This document shows, piece after piece, positions 44,918 to 57,185 of a stretch of DNA of 64,000 bases; the stretch's first letter is position 1, and each line of letters opens with the position of its first letter. The notes under the pieces are model-generated. The model was not told where the DNA came from. It saw only the letters and a program-made list of their open reading frames with translations, and searched no databases. Source of the stretch: Halichoerus grypus (taxonomy: Eukaryota; Chordata; Mammalia; Carnivora; Phocidae); assembly GCF_964656455.1 (NCBI RefSeq), contig NC_135719.1, positions 8,659,163-8,723,162 on the forward strand, read 5' to 3'. The translations under genes and the position numbers were made by a program.

Positions 44918-46089
44918 CCTGAATAAAGCTAATTATCAAAATTTATAAATGACACAACAACCTCTCTAGAAAAACAGAAAAATCCATGGAAACACTTTTA
45001 GGTATAACTACAGAGTTCAGTGAAATTATAAATAAATATATAAATTATCAGAATTTTCCTATATCACGATGACAGCCGCTTAGAAAAATATGGGGAAAAG
45101 ACTTTTAAGAATAACAAGAAAATTTTAAATATTAAGATTAAAAGCTTATGATGATATATCTAGGAATTGCACAAAAGGGTACAAAAGGAACCCCTACAAT
45201 ACTTTCTTTGTGAACACTGAAGAAGATCTAAATAAGTGGAACAAAATATCAGATTTTGAAAAAGCAATATGGGCAAACAGTCAATAGACCAAAAAATCTA
45301 TAATTTTAATGCAGTTTGAGTTAAAATCCCAGTGGTTTCATTTTTGGCAGTTAACAACTCATTATAGGGCTCATCAGTGAAAAAAACAAGGAAGGGAAAA
45401 TAGCAAAGCACATTTTTAAAACAAATATTAATGAGGTGGTGCTTGTAACATTATATATTTAAGTTGCACAGCTACAATATTAAAAACTGAAGAGAATATA
45501 ACATCAAAAAATATACCTAGGTACGTGCACATGTAAATATTGTAAATAAACTGACATTACTAATTGATGATGGAGGATGGATTATTTAGTAATTACTAGG
45601 GCAAATGGTGAACAATTTAGAAATACAAAATTATTTAATAGTAAAACCTGGAAAAGAAATTATAACATGTAAATAGGCTCATTATAAAAGCATCTACCTC
45701 AGTATAATAACATCAATTGACACACTTTTATAATGAATTATTATTTGGATAATTATTTGAATTATGAATTATTTGTTATTCGACTGAAGTAGGTAGGTTA
45801 TCAGAGCTAAAACAAAGAAAAAAACTGATACACATGTCCATGTAAAAACAAAAACTATCCAAAGTCAATAAACTACATAAAAAATGTGAAAGGTAAATGG
45901 GGAAGTATCTGCAATATCCATGACAAAGAGGTGTTGAACGTCTTTAACACAGAAATTTAAATTAGATTTAAATATAAATTTAAGAAAGGAAAAAACATGA
46001 TGCTGAAAGGAATAAAGAACAAAATCCATGCCCAGGAAATTTATTTTAAAAAAGAAATTATATAGAAGCATTTTATCTATATCAGAAAA

Positions 46090-47456
46090 GATAACACTAT
46101 AAATTGAAACCACACCCATTTTCACCTAAAAATGGCAAAGATTGTAATGCAAAAATAATGGGTGTGTCTAGAAGACATGGAGGAGAAAATCTAGTTGACC
46201 TTGGGTTTGGCGATAACTCTTTAGATATAACACCAAAGGCAGGATCCATGAAAGGAGTAACTGATGAGCTCAACTTCATTAAAATTAAAGATTTCTGCTC
46301 TGGGAAAGATACTGTGAAGAGAAGGAGAAGACAAGCCACAGACTGGGAGAAACTATCTGCAAAAGACACATCTGAGAAAGGACTGTTATCCAAAATATAC
46401 AAAGAGCTCTTAAAATTCAACAATAAGAAAACAATCTGATTAAAAAATGGTCCAGTGACCTTAAAGACGCCTCACTAAAGAAGACAGACATATATCTGGT
46501 AAATAAGCATATGAAAAAAACGTTCCACAGGGTATGTCATCAGGAAAATGCAAATTAAAACAACAAGATGCCATTAGACACCTATAAGAATGACCAAAAT
46601 CCAGAACACTGACAAAACCAAATGTTGGTGAGGATGTGGGGCAGTATGAACTCTCATTCATTGCTTCTGGGAATGCAAACTAATGCAGCCACTATGGAAG
46701 ACAGTTTGGTGGTTTCTTACAAAATGAAACATGCCATTGCCATACAATCCAGCAATCACACTCTTTGGTGTTTACCCAAAGGAGCTGAAAACTTCTGTCC
46801 ACACAAAACCTGTATACGGATATTTATAGCAGCTTTATTCTTAATTGCTAAAACTCAGAGGCAGCCAAGATGTCCTTCAGTGGCTGAATGGATAAATAAA
46901 CTGTGAATTATCCAGACAATGGAATAGTTTTCAGTGCTAAAAAGAAATCAGCTATCAAGTCACGAAAAGACATGGAGGAAATATAAATGCGTATTTCTAA
47001 AAGAAAGAAGCCAACCTGAAAAGGCTGCATACTGTATGGTTCCAATTATATGACTTTCTGTAAAAGGTAAAACTATGGACACAGCAAAAAGATCAGTGGC
47101 TGCCAGGGATTAGTGGGGAGGGAGGGATGAACAGGCAGAGTACAGAGGATTTTTAGGGCATTGAAACTACTCTGTATGAAACTATAATGATAGATACATG
47201 TCATTATACATTTGTCCAAACCCACAGAATATACAATAGCAAGAGTGAACCCTAAGGTAAACCATGGACTTTGGATGATAATGATGTGTCGATATCACTA
47301 CATCGATTGTCACAAATGCACCACTCCGGTGAGGGATGTTGATAATAGGAGAGGCTGTGTATGTCTGGGGCAGGGTATAGGCCGGACATCTGTACTTTCC
47401 TCCCAATTTTACTGTGAAGCTAAAACTGCTCTTAGGAATAAAGTCTATTTTTAAAA
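46090..47456 (+). repeat. Old L1 remnant B: ORF2 C-terminus and 3' UTR
   Basis: Translation around 46104-46439 gives the peptide LNFIKIKDFCSGKDTVK followed by a KIYKELLKFN-type stretch, both characteristic of the L1 ORF2 C-terminal region. 46622-46906 keeps the downstream words 'GAATGCAAACTAATGCAGCC' and 'ATGGATAAATAAACTGTGAA'. The 3' UTR ('AGTGGCTGCCAGGGATTAGT', 'AATGCACCACTCCGG') ends at 'ATAAAGTCTATTTTTAAAAA'. Frames are broken. It starts upstream of where remnant A stops in ORF2 order, so it is a separate copy. Confidence 0.85.
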
Positions 47457-48056
47457 AGATAAAACGTGTTTATAAAGTTACAGCAAAGGGCACTTTCATA
47501 CCTTGTCATTAAAGGTATTACGTATTTGTTTATTCATAGGTGAAAAAATAATCTAATTTCACCAAAATGTTGACAGTGAGGTATTAAAGGCAGGGTGATT
47601 AAAGACAGGGATATGGCATCTTCATGTATGCTTTCCAAAAGATAAGTTAATATAATTTAATGTATCCATTTCACATAATCCAAACTATCACATAATTCAG
47701 AAAGGCAAAACTATTTTTAAATAAAAATCAAGTATCTTTTAATTATTAAAATATAATTATGTTTTCTAAAGTCTAGGACACATTTTTATTTTTTCAGTCT
47801 TGCCTCATCAAACTAAAGAGAGAACTGGATGAACTTGTCCTGACGCTCAGGGTGGCCCAGGTTCATGCCCTGGGGACTACAGTTTGGGAGACTAAACCAG
47901 ATACCGAGCTATCAACCAGCTACAGCTCAGAAGTTCTGAGCTCTCTCTGTTATTAATGGAGGGACATGCAGAGATAGGGGAGCTCAGCTGAGAAGAGCAA
48001 GAGGCAAGGGAGGGATACAAATGGAGAGGAGCAGGGGCTGACTGGGCAAAACTGTG

Positions 48057-48095
48057 AAATGACTTTGCAAAAGACCTGTCACAACGGATAAACGA
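48057..48095 (+). repeat. 39-bp perfect inverted repeat, left arm
   Basis: AAATGACTTTGCAAAAGACC is the start of an arm that is exactly reverse-complementary to 49287-49325. Flanking bases do not pair, so the match ends sharply at both sides. Confidence 0.97.
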
Positions 48096-49286
48096 TGCCT
48101 CGGGAAGAAACAGCTTAGCATTCTTGCAGCGCGTGCACAATTATTTCCGGGGATAAGATCCGAGAAAAAAGAGGAAGGAAGAGGAGAGGAAGATGAAGAG
48201 TCGCCTTCACGAGTCTGCAGACATTTCTTAAATGAGCAACTGGGAAGAACAGAACTGAAAAAGACAAACCAAAACAAAGGGCGTCCGTACTATACTACAT
48301 TTAAGCTTCAGTCACTGGGCAAACATCCACTCTTTCTCTGCTCATGAAAAATGGTTAAGTTGCTCCGTAGATGTTGACTACACTCTAATTGTTTTTATGG
48401 TAAATGAGGCATGAAACCTATTGTCAAAAAACACGTTGTCCGCGGCACACAGCCATACTTTATCTTCCCACCACATCACTCCCCAGGGATGAACGCTTTC
48501 TATGGGGCTGGAGAGATTCAAAATACCATGTCCTCACGTTTCTTTAAAGACAGAGTTTTAGGTAAAAACCTGCCCTTTTCCTTCCCTAGTATTTCCTTCT
48601 GTGCAACTAAAAAAGAATCCTCCTGAAGTCTATAACCCTGTTGTACAGAGCATGCCCAGGGAAAAGTCAGGTGGGGAGGAGAGGGGCAGACCCGTCCTCT
48701 TGAAAGCATATGGAAAGTAGTGTTGACGAACATAAGTTACACCCTTTGTATTATAGGAAGAACCCTGTTGCCAACTAAATCCCTAGGATTTACTCTGCTC
48801 TGCTGATTATTGTATCTCATGAATCAGAAACTAATCAAAGGGTACTCACACAGCCTACTGCTGATTGCAAACCAATAGATTTTACTGTATTAAGTTCCCT
48901 TCTGCCATCCTTTAATGAATATACACTTATTGGCTGGCATATTTTCTCGGTCAAGGTAGTTTCAAAGTGATTTTCCTCTCAGGCAGGCAGTTTTTGGGTC
49001 CTTTGGGCCGGAACCATATCCATTTTGGTCAACTGCCTCGATGAATAGAAAGGCGGATTAAGATACAAATGTTTGGGTGAAATAGGCAAATTCCATCCTG
49101 CCATTCACGCTCAAACTCCGTGCCTCTTAAATTGAATTCAACTCTATTTAAAACACGCACATGAATCACAGCCTATGCTTAGGGATCCTGCCCTTAAGAA
49201 GTTGCACCAGACTAAGGAGGGTCAGAGGTCATGGAGGATTTCAGGCTTCAGGACGCATGGGCTGGTGGCGACTGAAAAATTAATAG

Positions 49287-49325
49287 TCGTTTATCCGTTG
49301 TGACAGGTCTTTTGCAAAGTCATTT
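49287..49325 (-). repeat. 39-bp perfect inverted repeat, right arm
   Basis: TCGTTTATCCGTTGTGACAG starts the arm; the centre-to-centre distance to the left arm is 1,230 bp. No transposon termini or TSDs are visible at either arm. Confidence 0.97.
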
Positions 49326-51699
49326 GACAGTCAAAGAGTGTGGGGTGGCATGGAGGAGCGGGTAATACCACCTTCTATGATAACCCACATAGCAGCCATT
49401 GTATTTGGAGCTTGCCATCAAATTCTTTAGACTGGAATTAGAAGAGGCACTTCTTTGATAGATTTCTTCTTGTTCCAGTGTACAGGCAACTAATCCTCAC
49501 TGCACTGGATCAAACAGACGGGCGCAATCAATTCAGGGAAAGCAAGCAATGCCAGGTCTGCTCAATTTTCCCTCAATGAGCAGCAGAGAAAAGGGTGGGG
49601 GGAAAGAAAGAAAGAAAGAAAGAAAATTCAGGCATGCCTGCACCCAACATAGCTTAGCAAAGGAAAAGATGACAAGACAAGTTGAAATATATATCCTGGC
49701 AGGTGGTAGCGCTTGCCATCAGAGGGAAGAGGCTGAAACGCCACAGTGATGCCAAACGTGCCAAGCCTGGGGCGCTGAGCGGTACTGAAGGCGTGGACAG
49801 CGGTAGTGATGATGTCAAAACAAAAGAAATCAGAGGCAGCGTCTCTAGGGAGGAAAGAGGTCCAGATTTACTTAGTTCTCCATGGTCTCTGATCTATAGC
49901 ACAGTGTGATGAGCAAGTTAATTACTGCATTTAGGTAATTAAGTCTCAGAGAAACCAGTGCCTTCCAAAGCAAAATTAATTTACGCTGCTAGATCTTTCT
50001 AGGCTTGACTGGCCATTTGGTGGGAAGTCACACTGGAACCACAGCCTAACAGTGGCAGGAGGAAAATTAATGAAAATAAAGCTAGAAATAAAATGGCCCC
50101 AGTATTAATGGCTTTCTCTCTGCCTTTGGACCTGAAGGGCATGATGAGATGCTTCCTGGTTAACCAGCAGGCACTTCCTCCCCCAACAGCTCAATGCTCC
50201 ATCCATTCCCTGGCTCAGAGTATGGCCAATGACTTAGTCTTCTTTGACTCCTCTGACTTTTGTTGGTCCCTCTTCTCTCACATGGCCATTATATCTTTCT
50301 TTCTAGCCCCCTGAATCCGTTTTGGTCAAGTCTAAAATATCTGTCTACAGTAAAGGGCATCAAAAGGGCTCATTTGGATAATGGTTCTCCCTCTCTTGAC
50401 TCATTAATGATCCTCACACTTCTCAGAGATCTACCATTTCCCTGCGGTGGCTTTGAGTCAGGGTCTCCAGGCCACTGTATTAATCATCTTCAGGTGGTTC
50501 TTCTCATGTTCTGAGAAAGAACAGTGCTATTTAAGAATGGGGAGAGTAAAATATTTCTTGTCCCCAAGTTCCTAGATGTTGGCAATGAGATTGCCTTTTT
50601 TTGCTGAGGAGTGGCTCCAAAATGATGCCTGTATGCATATAAACACATTACTGGCAAGCATAAGCATAGGTGGATGCGGGTGTGTGTTGCTAAGCTGCAT
50701 CTTCTCTACCATAAGCAAAATTTATTAATAATGCATGTTTATAAATACATGTAGCTCTGTATACACATTTATGTGTACGAGTAGGCAGCATCCTCCCTGT
50801 GTTCAGCAAGAAGTGAGGATGCCCCAGTTTGGCTCCAGCGCTGCCCCTACCTTCAGTTGGCGGCTCCTCCATATTTTCTCCTTGTCAACGACCTGTAGGA
50901 CCACTTGGCTTTCATTTCGGAGATGTGCTCCAATCAGAACACCAAGGTCCAAATTTCCCTCACACCCCTGTGAGCGTCTTACCCCTGGAGGTGGTGGTCC
51001 AGGGTCTCTTCATCAGCATTCAGGAGAGTTGCTGCCCGGGTCAGGAGCTGATGGCTGCAGCTTACAGACTTGAGTTCCAAGATGAGGAGACTCAAGCAGA
51101 ACATGGCTCCCATCTCCTCCAGCTCACTGGTGCCAAACTGGAGACCCTGCCAGGTAAATAAAACCATTAGCAAAGACTATCTAATGGGAACAGAGTGATG
51201 ACAATTTGAAATCAAGAGGAAGGACTCCTGGACACATGCCCCTCGTAGAAATTGAGAATTAATAGTATTTATCAGTCACTGTCTAATGTGCTTTGTTGGG
51301 TGCTTTCTGGATTGGTGGTTCTCAGTCTGCATTATGTGTCATTCAGGGTTTCCCAGAAGGAAAGACAGTAAAGAGTTGGCAGGGGTCCTAAAGGGCAGAG
51401 AGGTGCATGGGGTTCCAGGAGTCACTTCCCCGACTTCAACAAAACAGCAGTGCTTCCATCTGTATTTTTAAAAAGGGTCCCACTGTTGAAATAAAAGATT
51501 GTAAACGATTGTACTAAAAGATGCCCTTTCTCTTCCATAAATCTGTCAACCAGTGGACAAGAATGAGGGAGATCCTTCATATGCAAATACCAAAACTTAA
51601 GAACAACAAGACCAGCATTTATTTCATCTGTACTGTGACAGTACATGAGAGCAAAGACATGATATTTACTCTGTGCTATTATCCATGAAGTAACGTATA

Positions 51700-51910
51700 A
51701 TAATTAACAATTTTATTGGGCATTTACGAGGTGCCAGATACTGTTCTGAGCCCATCCGCATGCATTTAACTCAATGAATACTTACCAAAGTCCTATGAGG
51801 TAGGTGTTGCTATTTCATCCATTAAATAGAGAAGGAGATTTAGACCTATGGAGCTGATAGTTTAGCCATGAGCTCACAGTGATAGAATCTAGTAAGTGAA
51901 TCGTGAGTTG
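51700..51910 (-). repeat. MIR SINE, reverse
   Basis: 'TTTACGAGGTGCCAGATACT', 'GTTCTGAGCCCATCCGC', 'AAGTCCTATGAGGTAGGTGT' and 'GAGCTCACAGTGATAGAATC' in antisense order. Confidence 0.85.
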
Positions 51911-51964
51911 ACTCTTCAACAAAACGCTATACAAAGACTAGGAAGAACTCCATTACGTGATGAA

Positions 51965-52140
51965 GTACAAAGTGCATGGTTTTTGAAATTAGATAGGAAT
52001 TGGGTTTGAATCCTGACTTCATCATTTTCTGACTGCGTGATCTTGGACTTAATTAACTCTATTAGCCCTGATATTCTCATCTGAAAAATGAGATCATAAT
52101 GCTTCCCTCCACATACTTAGGCATGTAGTGATATTCCAGG
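51965..52140 (+). repeat. MIR SINE
   Basis: 'TTGGGTTTGAATCCTGACTT', 'TGACTGCGTGATCTTGGACT' and 'TATTCTCATCTGAAAAATGA' in sense order, 55 bp from an oppositely oriented MIR. Confidence 0.85.
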
Positions 52141-53129
52141 GTCCACAAAATGCTCGTCAATATCAGCTCAATTTCTCCTTCCTTATTCCTAGTAAATATG
52201 TTCAATATGACAGAATTCAATGTGGTCCTCAGTTCTTTATGTTTATAAATACATTTCATTTCAATGAAAAAGTATCAATAGTTAAATATTATTTTTAAAT
52301 AGATTTTCATATCCAAATAGCAGGGAACAGAGATGTGATAGTGAAAATTCAAAAAGATTGGTCATAAGCATCACAAGGGAAAACAAAATTCCAAACTCGG
52401 AAATCATCAGCCTCACAAAAGAATTTCTAGGTAAAAGGATAAAAGAAAGTAGAAAGTCTATTTCAGCTGTTTGAAAATTTGATTTGCTGCATGTTTGGAC
52501 ACCTGTTTTCCTAAAGAAAGGAGACACTGCTTCAGAGTTAAGGGAAGTCTGTTCCTCTATAAACAGCAGCAGTGGGAGGGGAAGACAGATGTTTAACAAG
52601 TTATTTTTCTTAAGTCAATAGGAAAGATCACTGTTTAAAGAGAGAGAAAAATCTCAGTCTCTTCCATTGAGCGAAAGTTCTAAGGTCCGGTTCTTCCCCC
52701 TGCACTCTGTTTTCCTGGCTGCTTTTCTTCATTCTAGAATGGCCAGCTGTGTGGGGAGTTATGAAGCAAAGGCCATGCCCTCCTCCTTAATCAGCCACCT
52801 TGCTGGTGGCAAGAAAGAGTAAACAAGAATATGAACCAAATCCGGCCCCTCAAGGCAGGTGGGATGCCTGATATATATGTGTAACCCCAACATCTGGCAG
52901 AGTACACAACAGGTCAAAAGAAGGACAAGTCCTTGGACAAATCTCATTGCATGAGCCATAGTGATAGGTCAGGGGCAATACCACTACATAGGTCAACTTC
53001 CGTAAACAACAGCCAAAATGATAGCATTTTTATAATACAAAAATATTTCCATATCCCAAATATTGGTCCATTTATTTCAAGCAATGGTTGGTATCCTAAA
53101 AAAAAGACTTGTCGAGAAGCCCTTGATTA
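52141..53129. other. Unassigned non-coding stretch
   Basis: No gene or repeat recognised; the antisense frame 52282-52599 has no domain. Confidence 0.5.
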
Positions 53130-53395
53130 AAGGGACTTGTACCATTTGTTGGCTGTGGGGTCTTGAGCAAATCACTTATTCCATTTTGCTCTCCCTTATG
53201 AATCTCTCTTTACTACTCTACTCTTTTTACTTTCACACAATATCCAAGATATTTATTTATATGGATAGTCTCCTCTCACCTCCATACCCAGTCTGGAAAT
53301 GAAATCCTCGAAGGCAAGGACTGAGTAGTAATTGCCTTTTTACATCTCTGGCAGGGAGCCAATAGCCTATTACATAGCTTATCCTCAATATCATG
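53130..53395 (+). repeat. MIR trace followed by L2 3' end
   Basis: 53130-53250 is MIR-like ('GGGGTCTTGAGCAAATCACT'). 53268-53395 follows the L2 3' UTR in sense: 'AATCCTCGAAGGCAAGGACT', 'TTTACATCTCTGGCAGGGAG' and 'CATAGCTTATCCTCAATA'. Confidence 0.55.
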
Positions 53396-54265
53396 AGAAA
53401 TGGATGAGCAATGGCTCTACGTGGATGGATATGGAGAGGCATGAATGTATTATCTCTTGGATACATATCATATTTGTGAACTGGAACTTCACATCTTTGG
53501 GTGGCAAGTATATGAATGCCTTTAATTATGTTCTGCCACTGTCAAATGTCATGAAGATTTAAATACTTTATTTCATTTTTGCTTCAGAAGACACATTCAC
53601 ATCTCTGGATATGATCCAGAAAACAGGTAGACAAAATTTAGAAAGCCTGATATCTACTTGGGTCAGTTATCATGCGTTTACAGTAACAAGTTTATAAATA
53701 AAGCTGGCTTTGGGCTAGTTTAAAAGTGAGTCTTAATTAAAATAGAGACCCAACTCTCCTCTCTTCCCAGCTTGTATGTGTTAATTAGGATTTTTGTCCC
53801 CATAGCCAGTAACAGAAAGACTGACTATAGTAGCTTGAACACAAATGGAGTTTTATTTTTCATAATAAAAATCATAATAAGTTGGGGGTAGAAAGTTCAT
53901 GGCATTATTTCAGTGTCCTGAGAAAATCAGGACTACCGTTATCTGTCATTCTCCCGATTTTCTCATGATTGCAAGGTGGCTGCTGTAGGTCCAGCCAGCA
54001 CATCATTCAAAGAAGGAGAAAGAGAAAATGGGGAAAGGAGGCAAGCATACTCTTGCTTACATTTTATTGGCCAGAGCTGTGTAATAGAGCTGACTCCAGC
54101 TTTAAAATGGTCTGGTAACTGAATATTTTAGCTTGTTCAACCACTTTAAAAGAGACAGGAAAGAGAGAACGGTGTTAGAAATGAGTGTTAGGTGAGCCAG
54201 ATAGTTGATTCACATGTACATTTGACTCCAAAATTGGCTACTACCCTCATCATCACACAATTTTT
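53396..54265. other. Unassigned; possible old interspersed repeat at 53780-54150
   Basis: 'AACAGAAAGACTGACTATAG', 'GATTGCAAGGTGGCTGCTGT' and 'TTTTATTGGCCAGAGCTGTG' remind me of a common ancient mammalian repeat whose family I cannot name. No exon. Confidence 0.35.
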
Positions 54266-54283
54266 AAATATCATAGCTATGGG

Positions 54284-54478
54284 GGCGCCTGGGTGGCTTA
54301 GTTGGTTAAGCGACTGCCTTCGGCTCAGGTCATGATCCTGGAGTCCCTGGATCGAGTCCCGCATCGGGCTCCCTGCTCAGCAAGGAGCCTGCTTCTCCCT
54401 CTAACTCTCCCCCTGTCATGTACTCTCTCTCTCTCTCTCATTCTCACTCTCTCAAATAAATAAATCTTTAAGAAAAAA
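54284..54478 (+). mobile_element. CAN-SINE, type A, perfect TSD
   Basis: An 18-bp perfect TSD AAATATCATAGCTATGGG (54266-54283, 54479-54496). Third copy with the type-A diagnostic 'CCTGGAGTCCCTGGATCGAG'; its body reads CAGCAAGGAGCC where the other two read GGGAGTC. Confidence 0.97.
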
Positions 54479-54496
54479 AAATATCATAGCTATGGG

Positions 54497-56749
54497 AAGA
54501 ATATTTGTGTTAATACAGAAAATTACATATTGGTAAGGTAAACATAGGTTCCACAAGCAATGTTTAAAAAGTATAAATACTGATAATTGGTGAGCAAAAG
54601 GAGAAAAGCAATTAATAACCAAGTGTTATTATTTATATTTTATTATTTAAATAAAAATGCCTCTTACACCCAGCAAATGGATAGAAATATATTCAAATTT
54701 ATAATACATAGTGCTGACTCTTATGATAAAAGCTGGTACGTAACAAAATGCAATGACATTTGACATGGTAATATCACTTCTGAAAACTTTTCCTGAGGGA
54801 CTGATTCAAAATAAAAGTGAAGCTACATGCATAAAATATATATTATGTCAAAGTTATATATAATAATCAAAATTTGAAGGAAATAAAACACTAAATATCT
54901 AGTAAGGAAGAAATGACTAAGGAAATTATGATGGAATAAATTTGATGAGTTAAAATAAGGCCATTAAAACAATAATTATAACAGCCATTTAACAATATGG
55001 AAAATGCTTATGATTTAATGATAGTGGGGAAAAAAGCAAAATACAAAGCATGTAATGATGTGATTTCTGGTGATGATTTGGCAATGAAGGCAGAGGTGGC
55101 CCCCCAATACCACATACACCCTTTCAGACATTATTGCTGTGATTTGCCAATAAAATAATTTGGAGGAGAGATGTTCTCAAGAGAACATCTGCATACCAGA
55201 AACTGTTTAAAAAGTTGTAGCATCCTAATAAATGAGGAGACTTCCCTTCCACAGGTTGCAAGATCTTTTCTGTTTCCTTTATATTCTGAAGTACATTTAG
55301 ATTTATTTTTATTTCTTTTACGTGTAATTTATTGACACTACAAATTGGTGTCTCTCATCAGTTTTAGACAAATGTAAGCCCCCCATCTCTCTGGGTGTTG
55401 CCTTTCCCCCATTCCCCACCAAAGAAAGCAAAGATAAGCCTAACACTCCTATTAAACTTATTTATTTTTACTCTGTTCTCCATATCTCTTACCTTTACTT
55501 TCATATTTTTTTATTTCTATCACTGTAATAAATTCTGAATATCTTTTCATATCAATGTTCCATTTTAATAATTTGCTCTCCAGCTTTACTGAATCTGCTC
55601 TTTGACTCATTCATCTCAAAAACTGTCTCTGGAACACTATAAACATGGTTATTTTATATTCTCCCCCTGATTACTGCCGTATCAGTAGTCTTTGTGGACA
55701 TCCATCATTTGTCTGACTTCCTGTTCAATGTCAATACTGTAGGCTTGCCTGCTCAAATACTTTATGATCTTTTGAGATTCTAAATTCACATTTTTTTGAA
55801 CTTGAAGAAAGTCTCTGTGGATTGGTTTCAAGGCTCTTTGCTCCAGAGAGGACTTGTATTTTCTTCCCCTAGGTACTTGAGGACGACCCACCAGGGACCA
55901 CTAGAGGCTGAAGCCTTGACTTGAAGCCTTTAGGGCTATAGCAGACATTTAAATTTTGACCCCAAACCTGCTTAAAGGAGGATTTGTGTTTAGAAATTAT
56001 GAATGAGGACTTTTCCTTTTTTGTCTGCTGTACCCAAAGCCATGGCTAAGACAGTCAAGCATCCTCACTTTCTCCCTTCACACATTGTGACATCACTGAT
56101 TCAGTGACAAGTCGTCATCTTTGGAGGTCCTGCCTTTATATGGTGGTCTTCAGTTGGTCCTCAAATTTTGCATGGGCCTCTGTTTCCAGCCCCAAACCCA
56201 AGTTATAGGTGGATACTAATCAGTATCCTATAGATCCAAAGATGTACAACGACTTCTGGAAAAGCCAATCTCTTTTTATAAAATTGGACATCATTGAATA
56301 CCCTCTAAAGCATACACAGAGGGAAAAACGTTACACCTATGTACAAATACTGCAGTTAAAAGGATGGCACTCTGAAACACCAAACAAATGTCTTTTTTAT
56401 GAAAAAGATTTACTGCCAGAAATGAGAAAAATCTGAGAAATTTCTTGTTTATATTCTCATAAAGGATCAAAAATAGATTGCATTGGTAAAAGTACAGCGA
56501 AAGATAGGACAGGAGCTCAGAAGTAACTATACTATTGAGATGGAAAATATAATTTCTGAATTAAAAACCAAATGGAAAGAGTTAACAGACTGTTCAATGA
56601 AGAAAATAAAATCCATTATGCAGCAGACAACCTCAAGAAATTTTCCAATATCTCAAGGAAAAAAAAGAGGTTAAAATAATGACAAATATGTATATATATA
56701 TATATTTTTTTAAATATATACTAAAGAGTAGTATATTTAATATTTAATA
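54497..56749. other. Mostly unassigned AT-rich stretch
   Basis: No gene found. Frames at 55682-55891 (minus), 56209-56436 and 56483-56674 (plus) are Lys/Glu-rich and could be traces of old L1 ORF1-like sequence, but no motif confirms this. Confidence 0.4.
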
Positions 56750-56818
56750 TTTACTAAGAGAGTAGATCTTAAAAGTTCCCCTCACAAGAAAAAATTTGTA
56801 AATATGTGTGGTGGTGGA
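56750..56818 (+). repeat. Old L1 3'-UTR fragment
   Basis: 'TTACTAAGAGAGTAGATCTT' and 'AAAAGTTCCCCTCACAAG' match the 3' UTR of the old L1 at 57465-58515 (its copy lies at 58120-58152 and resumes after a SINE). Confidence 0.75.
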
Positions 56819-56820
56819 TA

Positions 56821-56860
56821 ATATTCATACATATATATATATATATATATGTATGAATAT
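56821..56860. repeat. Perfect 40-bp AT palindrome
   Basis: ATATTCATAC and GTATGAATAT flank (AT)10; the 40 bases are identical to their reverse complement with no spacer, so a cruciform is possible. Confidence 0.96.
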
Positions 56861-57022
56861 GCAGTTTAGAGAAGATTAAGGAAAAGTGATCTACTCCCCT
56901 TTGGAATTTAATTTCAGACTCAGACAAGTTTGGTAATCACCACAGAAGCCAAGAAAAAGAAAAAAGAGGGGAAAGAGGATGAGGAAAAGGAAGGGAAACT
57001 ATTTTGTATTACAAAAAAAAAT

Positions 57023-57185
57023 GGGGCGCCTGGGTGGCTCAGTTGGTTAAGCATCTGCCTTTGGCTCAGTTCCTGATCCTGGGGTCCTGGGGTCAAGTCC
57101 CACTTCAGGCTCTCTGCTCAGCAGCCCCTTCGCCCACTTGCGCTCTCACTCTCTCTCTAATAAATAAATAAAATCTTTAAAAAAA
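57023..57185 (+). mobile_element. CAN-SINE, internally shortened
   Basis: Head 'GGGGCGCCTGGGTGGCTCAG' is intact, but the body goes from 'GCTCTCTGCTCAGCAGCCCC' directly into 'CACTTGCGCTCTCAC', about 30 bp shorter than its relatives. Tail AATAAATAAATAAAATCTTT. Confidence 0.94.

Larger units (their letters stand above)
43960..46085 (+). repeat. Old L1 ORF2 remnant A (interrupted by two SINEs)
   Basis: Decayed ORF2 wording in order: 'TTGATAAAATTCATCATCCA', 'TTACTTAATGTTCAAATGCT', 'AACTCTAGCCAAGATTATAA' (end of the palm region), then 'GAAGATCTAAATAAGTGGAA', 'AATGCAGTTTGAGTTAAAAT' and, near 45.9 kb, wording that normally precedes the ORF2 C-terminus. All frames are broken. Two CAN-SINEs (44369-44566 and 44726-44917) inserted later. 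Confidence 0.65.
47457..51699. other. Repeat-poor block without recognised gene
   Basis: 4.2 kb with no SINE, L1, L2 or transposon that I recognise, apart from (GAAA)n at 49598-49625 and a weak MIR-like trace near 51.08 kb. CpG dinucleotides are spread through 48.0-49.9 kb. The block includes the 39-bp inverted repeat at 48057/49287. 50735-51161 has overlapping frames of 110-112 codons and a donor-like CAGGTAAAT at 51150-51158, too little to call an exon. Confidence 0.55.

Noticed and set aside
50735..51161. Possible exon ending at a CAGGTAAAT donor
   Set aside because: Two overlapping frames without domains, no acceptor or neighbouring exon recognised, weak MIR-like wording near the donor.
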